The notes under the pieces are model-generated. The model was given only the letters and a program-made list of their open reading frames with translations, was not told the origin of the DNA and made no database searches. 64,000 bases of DNA, from positions 1,178,001-1,242,000 of the forward strand of contig NZ_CP078093.1 in assembly GCF_019203185.1 (NCBI RefSeq). Reading direction: 5' to 3'. This DNA comes from Crassaminicella indica. Lineage in GTDB: Bacteria; Bacillota; Clostridia; Peptostreptococcales; Thermotaleaceae. The position numbers and the translations under genes are program-made. Below, one piece after another: positions 18,376 through 26,606 of this stretch (position 1 is its first letter; each line of letters begins with the position of its first letter).

Positions 18376-18855
18376 TTAATAGTAAAGCTTAGGTGTTTTT
18401 CCTACATCAAACCTTTTGCACTGGTCTACTGCACGACATTTAATACAAGGACGAGATAGCTTATCGCCTTTATAAATTATTTTATCTAAAGGATGATTTT
18501 TTGAATCATATCTTCGATGGTTTTTAATGGCTTCTTGTATGAGAGCTTGTTCAATATGATCAAAACCACTGCTTTCTAATAGCTCTTTTGCTAGTTTTGC
18601 ACCTGCAAAGGCATGGTCAATACCTTCTAAATATTCTTTCCACCTTCCGATATCATGAAGAAGAGCAGCTGCATAGATTATATCTTTTTTTATAGAAAGC
18701 TTTTCTTCTAAAGATAATATATAAGCAATTCTTGCTACATCTAAAGCGTGTTGAAGGTCGTGATGGCAAAAAATCCGATCTTTTTCAGCTGCTGCATTTT
18801 TGTTTAAGTAATATATATATTTTTTATTTTTAATGATTTTGTTTACTCTTTCCAT
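18376..18855 (-). CDS. HD-domain phosphohydrolase at the head of the folate operon
   Basis: About 159 residues. The HD metal-site pattern is visible: CHHDLQHALDVARIAY near residues 30-45, ALLHDIGRW near 66-74, and further His/Asp residues in IKNHRRYDSKNH near 108. The C-terminus ends in a cysteine cluster, CIKCRAVDQCKRF, which might bind a metal. HD proteins hydrolyse phosphate esters, often of nucleotides. Its place as first gene of the operon makes removal of phosphate from dihydroneopterin triphosphate a tempting guess, but nothing in the sequence proves it. The start at 18855 has TAGGAG eight bases upstream; a TTG at 18924 has no RBS. Confidence 0.8.
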   Translation of the reverse strand: MERVNKIIKNKKYIYYLNKNAAAEKDRIFCHHDLQHALDVARIAYILSLEEKLSIKKDIIYAAALLHDIGRWKEYLEGIDHAFAGAKLAKELLESSGFDHIEQALIQEAIKNHRRYDSKNHPLDKIIYKGDKLSRPCIKCRAVDQCKRFDVGKTPKLYY

Positions 18856-18947
18856 GAACTTACTCCTATCTAAAATTTCAGCTTCATCTACAATGATGAA
18901 GTGGTCTCGTCTATTTTTCGTCAATTATTAGCATCATCTCTTACTTT

Positions 18948-18976
18948 ATTATAGCCACTACCCTTTATTCAATCAA
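18948..18976 (-). promoter_or_regulatory. Sigma-A promoter of the pABA/folate operon
   Basis: On the minus strand TTGATT (18971-18976), an exact 17-base spacer and a perfect TATAAT (18948-18953). It lies about 90 bases before the HD gene start and is divergent from the RNA methyltransferase gene. Confidence 0.75.
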
Positions 18977-19070
18977 TACAACAAAAGTATAGAAACAAGA
19001 ATAAAAAGCTATGTTTATGCTATAATAAAAGCAATTAAAAATTGAAAGATGAATGTAGGAGAGAGATAAT

Positions 19071-20237
19071 ATGGCAAAGATTGAATTGATTGCAACAGCT
19101 ACCTTTGGATTAGAAGAAATGGTAAAGCTTGAAGTAAAAAAATTAGGATATGAAAAAATGACTGTTGAAAATGGAAAGGTTACTTTTATCGCCAATGAGG
19201 CAGCTATTCCTAGAGCAAATTTATGGCTTAGAACAGCAGATAGAGTTCTTCTTAAGATGGGGGAGTTTAAAGCAGTAACCTTTGAGGAGTTATTCCAGCA
19301 GACAAAGGCTTTGCCTTGGGAAGAATGGATTCCTGAGAATGGAAGATTTCCTGTTACAGGAAAGTCTATTAAATCACAGCTTTATAGTGTATCTGATTGT
19401 CAGGCTATAGTAAAGAAAGCTATCGTTGAAAGGCTAAAAGAAACTTATGGAATAGAATGGTTCAAAGAAGATGGAGCAGAGTTTCCAGTAGAGGTAGCAC
19501 TGCTAAAGGATACAGTTACATTGACTATTGATACAAGTGGTGCAGGATTGCATAAAAGGGGATATCGTGCAAAAGCAAATCAAGCACCTCTTAAAGAGAC
19601 ATTAGCAGCAGCTATGGTTTTAATCAGCAGATGGAGAGAAGATCGCGTACTAATTGATCCATTTTGTGGATCTGGTACGATTCCTATAGAGGCAGCAATG
19701 ATTGGAAAAAACATTGCACCTGGGCTTCAGAGGTCATTCATTTCAGAAGGGTGGGAAAGAATTACTAAAGAAGAATGGAAAAGTGCAAGAGTAGAAGCAT
19801 TAAAGGCGATTAGACAAGATGTAGATATTAATATTTTGGCTTCTGATATAGATGAAAAAGCTCTAGAGATTGCAAAAGATAATGCTTATGAAGCAGGAGT
19901 AGATGATAGTATTACCTTTTTATTGCAAGATATGGGAAAAATAAGATCTGATGCTCAATATGGATATATTATATGCAACCCTCCTTATGGAGAAAGACTA
20001 GGAGAGAAAAAAGAAGTACAAAGACTTTATGAGAGAATGGGAAAAGTATTTGCTAGATTTGATACCTGGTCTAAATATATTCTTACTTCTGATGAAGAAT
20101 TTGAGAAGCTATATGGAAAATCAGCAAGTAAAAAAAGAAAATTATACAATGGAAGAATTAAAGTAGACTATTATCAGTTTTTTGGACCAAAGCCTCCGAA
20201 AAGTATGCTAGGAAATAACAGAAAACAAAGCTTATAG
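19071..20237 (+). CDS. THUMP-domain class I SAM-dependent RNA methyltransferase (RlmL/YpsC type)
   Basis: A 388-residue protein. The N-terminal ferredoxin-like/THUMP part covers about 1-160. Next come the RNA methyltransferase core: GLHKRGYRAKANQAPLKETLAAAM near 161-184, DPFCGSGTIPIEAAMI near 199-214 (SAM-binding loop), ASDIDEKALEIAKDNA near 262-277, and the catalytic NPPYGERLG near 304-312, typical of N2-guanine methylation. Relatives methylate 23S rRNA guanine (RlmL, E. coli G2445); the exact position in this organism is inferred. GGAGAG precedes the ATG, and TATAAT at 19021-19026 may be its -10. Confidence 0.92.
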   Translation: MAKIELIATATFGLEEMVKLEVKKLGYEKMTVENGKVTFIANEAAIPRANLWLRTADRVLLKMGEFKAVTFEELFQQTKALPWEEWIPENGRFPVTGKSIKSQLYSVSDCQAIVKKAIVERLKETYGIEWFKEDGAEFPVEVALLKDTVTLTIDTSGAGLHKRGYRAKANQAPLKETLAAAMVLISRWREDRVLIDPFCGSGTIPIEAAMIGKNIAPGLQRSFISEGWERITKEEWKSARVEALKAIRQDVDINILASDIDEKALEIAKDNAYEAGVDDSITFLLQDMGKIRSDAQYGYIICNPPYGERLGEKKEVQRLYERMGKVFARFDTWSKYILTSDEEFEKLYGKSASKKRKLYNGRIKVDYYQFFGPKPPKSMLGNNRKQSL

Positions 20238-20277
20238 ACTTTCTTTCATTGAGTAAAAGCATAAGGGGGATACAGTA

Positions 20278-22494
20278 GTGAAGGGTAGAGAGCATATCGA
20301 AGAAATAAATATAGATCAGAGGCTTATGCAGTCAGAAATACTTAATATGATAGAGCAAAAGATGATATTTTTTATTTTATATAAAAATCAGTTTGTTTAT
20401 GTGAGTACATCTTTTGAAGCAAGTCTTGGCTATTCAAAGGACGAATTGAGGCATAGAAGCTTTGAAGAAATTGTGGATAAGGATTTTAAAGATATTCTTA
20501 AAGAATATCGAAAGGATGGAGAATTTCATACTATCAAAGCATATAAAAAGAGTGGGCAAGAGATTTGGTTAGATGCATGTATGAAAGCTTCAAAAGTAAA
20601 AGAGAAAGAAATAATAATGGTTGTAGCTTGTGAAGTAACAGAATTTATCCAAATAAAAGAAAAATTAAAAATAAAAGAGCAGCAATATGATGATATATTA
20701 AATACTCAGACAGAATTAATTATCCGTATGACAACAGAGCATGAATATGTTTTTGTGAACGATGCATATTGTGATTATTTTGGAGTAAATAGGGAGGATT
20801 TGATAGGAAACAAGAATTTTTTTCATATTTATGAGAAGGATTATCAGAAAATAGCAGAAGCTATTAATCAAGCAACTATTGATGACCCTTTTATAAATGT
20901 AGAAGCAAGGGCAATCAAAAAAGATGGTACATTAGCTTGGGTAGAATGGACAGGATGTATGTTTTATAATGAATCAGGAGAAGCTGTAGCATATCAAGGG
21001 GTAGGAAGAGATATTACTGAAAGAAAAAAAACTCAGGAAGCATTAGAAAAGCTTCAAGAAGAATTAGAAATGGAGATTGAAAAACGGACATATGAACTAA
21101 ATAAAGCAAATAAAGAACTGACATTGATCAATAGCTATATGAGAAGTATTTTGATGAATATGCATGAAGGAGTAGCTGTTGTTGATGAACTAGGAAATTT
21201 TAAAAATTTAAACGGGGTTCTTGAGAAAAAATGGAAACCTTATATAAAAGAGATAAAAGAATATTTTAAAAATACGATTTTAAAAGGAAATAATAATGAT
21301 ATTTGTAAAATGCTAAAAGAAAAAAAGTCTTTTTATGGTGTTGAATTGATTATACCAACGAAAAATAAGGATTTACAGTTTTTTATATCTGGAGATCCTA
21401 TAGATAATTTTGAAGATGATGTTAGAAGAGGGGTAATTATCTTTAGACCTATTGAAGAGGTTCATAGGCTTGTAAACCGCTTGAGTGGTGCACAGGCTAG
21501 GTTTACTTTTTCTGATATTATTACAAAGAATAAAAAAATGGTACAGACAGTGGAGATAGCACGTAGGGCTTCTTTGGGAGATGGAAACATATTGATACAA
21601 GGAGAGAGTGGTACGGGGAAGGAATTGTTTGCTCAAGCTATTCACAACCATAGCAAACGTTGTAGCGGTCCTTTTATAGCTGTAAATTGTGGTGCTATTC
21701 CGAGAGATTTAATTGGTAGCGAATTATTCGGTTATACAGAAGGTGCTTTTACAGGAGCAAAAAAGGGAGGAAAACCTGGAAAATTTGAATTGGCTTCAGG
21801 AGGGACTATCTTTTTAGATGAAATAGGAGATATGCCACTTGAACAGCAAGTAGCATTACTAAGAGTTATCCAAGAAAAAAAGATTATGCGTATAGGAGGG
21901 GAACAAGAGCTTCCTATAGATGTACGTATTATTTGTGCTACAAATAAAAATTTATTTGATGCCATAAAGCAAGGTAGCTTTCGTGAGGACTTATATTATA
22001 GGTTAAATGTTATTGCTATTAAAATTCCTTCACTAAGAGAACGTCGTGAAGATATTCCTTTACTATTTGAATATTTTATAAAAAAAACAGCTAAGCATGG
22101 AGATAAAATTTTAAAAAATATGGATTCACAGGTGATAAAGTATTTAACAAAATATAACTGGTATGGGAATGTTCGCGAATTACAAAATGTTGTAGAAAGA
22201 ATTGTGCATATTGTACGGGATAATTATGTAACAGTAGAGCATCTGCCAGAAAATATTATCAAAGCTAATGATGACGATATGGAGGAAACAGCTGATGCAT
22301 TAGAACAGCCAATAAGCATTAAGGAAATTATAGAAAGGGAAAGAAAGCTGCAAGAAGAACAATTGTGCAATGAGATATTGAGGCTTTTTAAACAATATAA
22401 AGGAAATATCAGTAAGATTGCTAGGGAAATGGGTATTTCTCGCAGTACCCTTTACCGAAAAATGAAAAAATATAAGATTGAAAAGGATATATAA
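20278..22494 (+). CDS. PAS-domain sigma-54-dependent transcriptional activator
   Basis: A 738-residue bacterial enhancer-binding protein. Two PAS domains are at about 25-120 and 140-255 (the second ends YQGVGRDITERKKTQEALE), then a short coiled coil and a third PAS-like segment at about 285-390. The AAA+ domain holds Walker A GESGTGKELFAQ near 442, the sigma-54 contact loop GAFTGA near 489, and Walker B GGTIFLDEIGD. The C-terminal Fis-type helix-turn-helix, GNISKIAREMGISRSTLYRKM, is near 708-728. It activates RNA polymerase-sigma-54 in response to a cytosolic signal sensed by PAS. The start is GTG with AAGGGGG about ten bases upstream. Target candidates lie immediately downstream, where a sigma-54-like promoter is visible. 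Confidence 0.95.
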   Translation: MKGREHIEEINIDQRLMQSEILNMIEQKMIFFILYKNQFVYVSTSFEASLGYSKDELRHRSFEEIVDKDFKDILKEYRKDGEFHTIKAYKKSGQEIWLDACMKASKVKEKEIIMVVACEVTEFIQIKEKLKIKEQQYDDILNTQTELIIRMTTEHEYVFVNDAYCDYFGVNREDLIGNKNFFHIYEKDYQKIAEAINQATIDDPFINVEARAIKKDGTLAWVEWTGCMFYNESGEAVAYQGVGRDITERKKTQEALEKLQEELEMEIEKRTYELNKANKELTLINSYMRSILMNMHEGVAVVDELGNFKNLNGVLEKKWKPYIKEIKEYFKNTILKGNNNDICKMLKEKKSFYGVELIIPTKNKDLQFFISGDPIDNFEDDVRRGVIIFRPIEEVHRLVNRLSGAQARFTFSDIITKNKKMVQTVEIARRASLGDGNILIQGESGTGKELFAQAIHNHSKRCSGPFIAVNCGAIPRDLIGSELFGYTEGAFTGAKKGGKPGKFELASGGTIFLDEIGDMPLEQQVALLRVIQEKKIMRIGGEQELPIDVRIICATNKNLFDAIKQGSFREDLYYRLNVIAIKIPSLRERREDIPLLFEYFIKKTAKHGDKILKNMDSQVIKYLTKYNWYGNVRELQNVVERIVHIVRDNYVTVEHLPENIIKANDDDMEETADALEQPISIKEIIERERKLQEEQLCNEILRLFKQYKGNISKIAREMGISRSTLYRKMKKYKIEKDI

Positions 22495-22504
22495 ATGCTT
22501 TATA

Positions 22505-22538
22505 TTGTTTCAAAGTGTTGCATAATGTTTTGAACAAA
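22505..22538 (+). promoter_or_regulatory. Imperfect dyad, candidate activator (UAS) site
   Basis: TTGTTTCAAA (22505-22514) and TTTTGAACAA (22528-22537) form inverted arms matching at 8 of 10 positions. It lies right after the sigma-54 activator gene and about 200 bases before the candidate sigma-54 promoter, a normal enhancer distance. Confidence 0.4.
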
Positions 22539-22548
22539 TAAAAAAAGT

Positions 22549-22670
22549 GATACAAGTTAATACAATGCGATACAGATTGATATAATTTGATAAAAAAATA
22601 TCAAAATAAAGAAATAGCAAAAAATGTAGAAAATTATAGAAAAATATAGAAATAAAAGTAAAATAATAGA
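22549..22670. repeat. 10-bp phased GATA/TAGA repeat tract
   Basis: GATA occurs at 22549, 22569, 22579 and 22589, with AATA at 22559, so five units stand exactly 10 bases apart. TAGA then occurs at 22627, 22637, 22647 and 22667, again at multiples of 10. Short A-runs sit between them in the same phase. Such helical phasing suggests curved DNA or side-by-side protein sites on one face of the helix. Confidence 0.7.
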
Positions 22671-22708
22671 AAGTCATAGTAGCTATGAATTCTATTATTT
22701 TTTTTTAT
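22661..22708 (+). terminator. Rho-independent terminator after the sigma-54 activator
   Basis: AATAATAGAA and TTCTATTATT pair, with an inner TCATAG/CTATGA stem around TAG, followed by a run of nine T. It ends readthrough from the activator gene and isolates the downstream promoter. Confidence 0.85.
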
Positions 22709-22733
22709 GAAATTTATTATTAAGCTTTAGATT

Positions 22734-22749
22734 TGGAATAAATTTTGCA
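22734..22749 (+). promoter_or_regulatory. Candidate sigma-54 promoter
   Basis: TGGAATAAATTTTGCA fits the 16-base sigma-54 pattern TGGCACGNNNNTTGCW: GG at 22735-22736 and GC at 22747-22748 are separated by exactly 10 bases. The -24 element deviates at the C positions. It stands about 85 bases before the spo0E-like gene and downstream of an enhancer-binding protein gene. Confidence 0.55.
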
Positions 22750-22833
22750 ATATAATTTGATGACTAGATAAAAAATATGAAATGGGGATAAATTTGGAAT
22801 AGATTATTACGAAAGAAAAAAGGGGGTATAAAT

Positions 22834-23013
22834 ATGCGTAAGAGTATAGAAGAAAAAATAATATACCTAAGAAAAGATATGCAAAACCTTATTGAACGAA
22901 AGGACAATCTTTTGGATCCAGAAATCATAAGAATTAGTCAGGAGTTAGATGTTTTATTGAATCAGTATAATATTTATTTAATTAATAAAGGGGTTAAGGG
23001 GGGAGTAAAATGA
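22834..23013 (+). CDS. Spo0E-family aspartyl-phosphate phosphatase
   Basis: A small protein of 59 residues. The family signature is clear: an N-terminal helix [20 protein letters not shown], then [20 protein letters not shown] with the SQELD motif. Spo0E-like proteins are helical hairpins that dephosphorylate Spo0A-phosphate, delaying sporulation; some act on other regulators. AGGGGG precedes the ATG. Its TGA overlaps the ATG of the next chemoreceptor (ATGA at 23010-23013), so the two are translationally coupled. That partnership is unusual and could link chemosensing with sporulation control. Confidence 0.85.
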   Translation: MRKSIEEKIIYLRKDMQNLIERKDNLLDPEIIRISQELDVLLNQYNIYLINKGVKGGVK

Positions 23014-25004
23014 AAAGTATTCAAACAAAAATAATTGTGTTTTTTTCTATCGTATTATTGCTTGTGTGTGGTATTTTAGGGACTATTTCCTATGTGAAAG
23101 CATCAGGAACATTAACAAACAGTGTTGAACGTAATTTAGAAAGGATTGCAAAGGAAGCTTCTAAAGTGATCAAAGCAAGGGTGGATATTCAATTAGAAAA
23201 GCTAGAAGTAATAGCTAGTAAAACAAGCATTGCTAATCCAAATGCTCCATTAGAAGATAAACTGAAAGCATTAAGAGAAGAAGTAAAAAGAAGTGGTTAT
23301 TTGATGATGGAGATTGTAGATCCAAGTGGTAAAGCAGTGGATACAAATGGAAAAGTTTATGATTTAAGTGATCAGGAATATTTTAAAAATGCTTTAAAGG
23401 GTGAAACATTAATGTCTGATTTGATTGTGAGAAAAGCAGATGGAGCTTTGATTTTAGCTGTTGCTACACCTATAAAACATGATGGAAAAATAATAGGGGT
23501 ATTGGTTGCTATTAGAGATGGAAATAATTTGAGCAAGCTGATCGAGGATATTACTATTGGAAAAAGTGGTTATGCTTATGTAATAGATCACGAAGGTACT
23601 ATTATAGGACATAAAGATAGAGCTTTAGTAAAAGAAAGGTATAATCTGTTAGAAATGGTGAAAAGTGATGAAAAATACAAAGCATTAGCTGTATTGACAG
23701 AAAAAATGATTGAGAGAGCATCAGGGACTGGAAGATATTATTTTCAAGGGAAAGATAAAATTATGGGTTATGCCCCTATAGAAGGGACTACTTGGGCTGT
23801 TGCTGTTACTTCATATGTTTCTGAAGCATTATATGATTTAAATACTGTGAAAAGAGCTATATGGATTATAACTTTTGTGCTTTTAATTTTATCTATAGGA
23901 GCAGCTACTTTAATAGGAAGACAGATCGCAGTACCTATTATTTTAGCTACAGAGTATGCAAAACAAATGGCATCAGGTGATTTTACAAAGGATGTACCAG
24001 AAAAATTTTTAGAAAAGAAAGATGAAATAGGACAATTAGGAAAAGCATTTGATGAAATGACGAAAAATTTTAGAAATCTTATAGGCAATATGCTTGAATC
24101 CTCTCAGCAAGTAGCTGCATCATCAGAGGAATTGGCGGCTACATCTGAGCAATCTATGAAAGCATCAGAAGAAATTGCTAAAACTGTGGAAGAAATAGCT
24201 AAAGGTGCTACAGATCAAGCAAAAGATACAGAAAATGGTGCAAATAATGTGCTTGAGCTAGGTCATCTTATTGAAAAAAATCAAAATTATTTGAAAAAGC
24301 TTAATAAAGAATCTGAAAAAGTAAATCAGTTAGTTGAGGAAGGGTTGAAAATAATAGAGGATTTAGATAAAAATACAGATGAAAGCAGCAATGCAATAAA
24401 AGAAGTCTATGACAATATTTTAAAAACTAATGCAAGTGCAGAAGATATTGGACAAGCTAGTCAAGTTATTGCATCTATAGCAGAACAGACAAGTTTATTA
24501 GCACTAAATGCGGCTATTGAGGCTGCAAGGGCAGGAGAACATGGAAGAGGCTTTGCGGTAGTTGCTGATGAAATCAAAAAATTATCTGAACAATCTGCAT
24601 ATTCTACAACCTTGATTGATGAAGCAGTGAATAAATTACAAAGTAATTCTAATATTTCAGTAGAGACAGTTAAGAAGGTTTTGGAATTTATGGATATTCA
24701 AACAGAAAGCGTAAAAAATACAGAAAGTAAATATGGAGAAATTACAAAGACTATTCAATCTTCTGAAGAGACCATTAAAGATTTGAATAGTTCTGGAAAG
24801 AATATGGAGAAGAAGAAACAAGAGCTATTAGACATTATTCAAAATCTATCGGCTATTGCTCAGCAAAATGCAGCAAGCACAGAGGAAGGAGCTGCAGCAG
24901 CACAGCAACAGACTGCTTCTATGAATGAAGTTGCTGATGCGAGTGAAGGATTAGCACGGTTAGCTCAAGAGCTTCAAGAAGAGATCGCTAAATTCAAGAT
25001 ATAG
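23010..25004 (+). CDS. Methyl-accepting chemotaxis protein with double-Cache sensor
   Basis: A 664-residue chemoreceptor. TM1 is at about 7-27. An extracellular dCache domain carries [26 protein letters not shown] near 107-132 and [15 protein letters not shown]-type strands near 188-202. TM2 is near 284-302, then HAMP ([18 protein letters not shown]) and the signalling region with the tip [21 protein letters not shown]. The RxYF-like ligand pockets of amino-acid-binding dCache domains cannot be confirmed by eye. Translation is coupled to the Spo0E-like gene through the ATGA overlap, and the pair lies behind a candidate sigma-54 promoter. GGGGGGAG lies just upstream of the ATG. Confidence 0.95.
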   Translation: MKSIQTKIIVFFSIVLLLVCGILGTISYVKASGTLTNSVERNLERIAKEASKVIKARVDIQLEKLEVIASKTSIANPNAPLEDKLKALREEVKRSGYLMMEIVDPSGKAVDTNGKVYDLSDQEYFKNALKGETLMSDLIVRKADGALILAVATPIKHDGKIIGVLVAIRDGNNLSKLIEDITIGKSGYAYVIDHEGTIIGHKDRALVKERYNLLEMVKSDEKYKALAVLTEKMIERASGTGRYYFQGKDKIMGYAPIEGTTWAVAVTSYVSEALYDLNTVKRAIWIITFVLLILSIGAATLIGRQIAVPIILATEYAKQMASGDFTKDVPEKFLEKKDEIGQLGKAFDEMTKNFRNLIGNMLESSQQVAASSEELAATSEQSMKASEEIAKTVEEIAKGATDQAKDTENGANNVLELGHLIEKNQNYLKKLNKESEKVNQLVEEGLKIIEDLDKNTDESSNAIKEVYDNILKTNASAEDIGQASQVIASIAEQTSLLALNAAIEAARAGEHGRGFAVVADEIKKLSEQSAYSTTLIDEAVNKLQSNSNISVETVKKVLEFMDIQTESVKNTESKYGEITKTIQSSEETIKDLNSSGKNMEKKKQELLDIIQNLSAIAQQNAASTEEGAAAAQQQTASMNEVADASEGLARLAQELQEEIAKFKI

Positions 25005-25082
25005 CATAATTAAAGTGAAGGAAATAGTATGAAAATGTAGAATATATTGAATATCGTATAAAACGGAGGAATAGAATAAGTA

Positions 25083-25277
25083 TTGGATGAAATGAGCTTA
25101 TGGGGGGATGGAGGGGTGCTTGAGCTGTTCAAGAAAAATATAAAGACGAATTTGCTTTTGATAGGGGGATTGGTTGGATTTTTTTTCACTATGTTTTCAA
25201 ATTTTGTGGTAGGATATATTGTTGGTGGAGCTATAGGATATGCTATAGGATATGAGATAGAAAAAAGACTGCTTTAA
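25083..25277 (+). CDS. Small glycine-rich membrane protein, unknown
   Basis: About 64 residues, with one or two hydrophobic segments: NLLLIGGLVGFFFTMFSNFVVG and then YIVGGAIGYAIGYEIEKRLL. The GxxxG spacing in the second resembles a glycine zipper, as in small membrane-packing proteins. I do not recognise the family. The start is unsure: TTG at 25083 lies 13 bases after GGAGG, ATG at 25092 is further, and GTG at 25116 has GGAGGG almost touching it. It follows the chemoreceptor by about 80 bases and may share its transcript. A terminator follows at 25334-25369. Confidence 0.55.
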   Translation: MDEMSLWGDGGVLELFKKNIKTNLLLIGGLVGFFFTMFSNFVVGYIVGGAIGYAIGYEIEKRLL

Positions 25278-25333
25278 ATAAGAAAAAGTATTTTGTTATA
25301 AAAATAGAGGACTGTTTTTATATAAATGATATT

Positions 25334-25369
25334 ATAAGCACTTAGGTTAAATCTAGGTGCTTATTTTTT
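25334..25369 (+). terminator. Rho-independent terminator
   Basis: TAAGCACCTAG-type stem: TAAGCACTTAG pairs with CTAGGTGCTTA around GTTAAAT, followed by TTTTTTA. It closes the Spo0E/chemoreceptor unit. Confidence 0.85.
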
Positions 25370-25417
25370 ATATATCGTAAAAATTCATGCTTGTATATAG
25401 AATATAAGCTAAGCTTA

Positions 25418-25446
25418 TTGACAAATTGCTCCAAAAAAAATATAAT
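25418..25446 (+). promoter_or_regulatory. Sigma-A promoter of potABCD
   Basis: Perfect TTGACA (25418-25423), exactly 17 bases, perfect TATAAT (25441-25446). The transcript would have a leader of about 110 bases. AATAAACT is repeated directly (25445 and 25464 region) near the start site and could be an operator. Confidence 0.85.
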
Positions 25447-25560
25447 AAACTGGTTTTAGTTTTAATAAACTTTAAGGTTACAAATACTAAATATTTTTTT
25501 CTTTGAGAATAGGAAAAATGATACAATTAATGTTATTATAAAGTAAGGAGGGCTATGAAT

Positions 25561-26604
25561 ATGGAATCGTATATTATTGAATTAAACGATGTTTTTAAGA
25601 CATTTGAAGATAAAGAGGTTTTATGTGGTATAAACTTGTGCATAAAACCAAAAGAATTTGTCACCCTTTTAGGGCCGAGTGGATGCGGAAAGACTACTAC
25701 ACTTAGAATTATTGGAGGCTTTGAACATGCAACGGCTGGAGATGTTTATTTTGAAGGAAAAAAAATCAATGAAATTCCTCCATTTAAAAGACAAATAAAT
25801 ACAGTATTTCAAAAGTATGCCCTTTTTCCACATTTAAATGTTTTTGAAAATATAGCTTTTGGCTTGAAGATAAAAAAGATAGAAAAATCCTTAATAGAAC
25901 AAAAAGTAAAAGCAATGTTAAAGCTAGTGAATTTAGAAGGCTTTGAAAACCGTAGGATAGATTCTTTGAGCGGTGGACAACAGCAAAGAATTGCAATAGC
26001 AAGAGCCCTTGTGAATGAACCAAAGGTGCTTCTTTTGGACGAGCCTCTTGGGGCTTTAGATTTAAAGCTCAGAAAAGAGATGCAAATAGAATTAAAGAAA
26101 ATTCAGCAAAGAGTAGGAATCACTTTTATTTATGTAACGCATGATCAGGAGGAAGCCTTGACTATGTCTGATCGTGTAGTTGTTATGAGTGAAGGATATA
26201 TCCAGCAGATTGGAAAGCCGCAAGATATTTATGATGAGCCTGTCAATCAATTTGTGGCAGATTTTATTGGAGAAGGAAATATACTAGGTGGTTTTATGCT
26301 AAAAGATTTTTGTGTGAAGGTAGAGGATAAAATACTGCCTTGCGTAGATAAGGGATTTACAAAAAATGAAGCTGTGGATGTTTTGGTAAGACCTGAGGAT
26401 ATAGAAATTGTAAAGGCTGATGAAGGAATGATCAAAGGAAAAGTTACCTCTGTTATATTTAAAGGAGTTCATTATGAAATAGAGGTTCAAGATGAAAGTG
26501 GATTTCAATGGATGATTCATAGTATACATATGCCAAATATAGAAGAATATGTGGGTCTTAAAATTATACCAGATGCTATACATATCATGAAAAAGGCGGT
26601 GTAG
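25561..26604 (+). CDS. potA: Spermidine/putrescine ABC transporter ATP-binding protein
   Basis: About 347 residues. Walker [10 protein letters not shown] (residues 36-44), Q-loop [13 protein letters not shown], signature [15 protein letters not shown], Walker [13 protein letters not shown], and the H-loop [16 protein letters not shown]-terminal TOBE-type domain occupies about 240-345. It powers polyamine uptake by PotBC with PotD. AGGAGGG lies eight bases before the ATG at 25561; an ATG six bases earlier is too close. The gene order potA-potB-potC-potD is standard, with gaps of 2, -7 and 8 bases. Confidence 0.95.
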   Translation: MESYIIELNDVFKTFEDKEVLCGINLCIKPKEFVTLLGPSGCGKTTTLRIIGGFEHATAGDVYFEGKKINEIPPFKRQINTVFQKYALFPHLNVFENIAFGLKIKKIEKSLIEQKVKAMLKLVNLEGFENRRIDSLSGGQQQRIAIARALVNEPKVLLLDEPLGALDLKLRKEMQIELKKIQQRVGITFIYVTHDQEEALTMSDRVVVMSEGYIQQIGKPQDIYDEPVNQFVADFIGEGNILGGFMLKDFCVKVEDKILPCVDKGFTKNEAVDVLVRPEDIEIVKADEGMIKGKVTSVIFKGVHYEIEVQDESGFQWMIHSIHMPNIEEYVGLKIIPDAIHIMKKAV

Positions 26605-26606
26605 GA

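Noticed and set aside
22549-22670. Possible CRISPR array
   Set aside because: The repeat unit is only 10 bases with no spacers and no cas genes; a phased regulatory or bending tract fits better.
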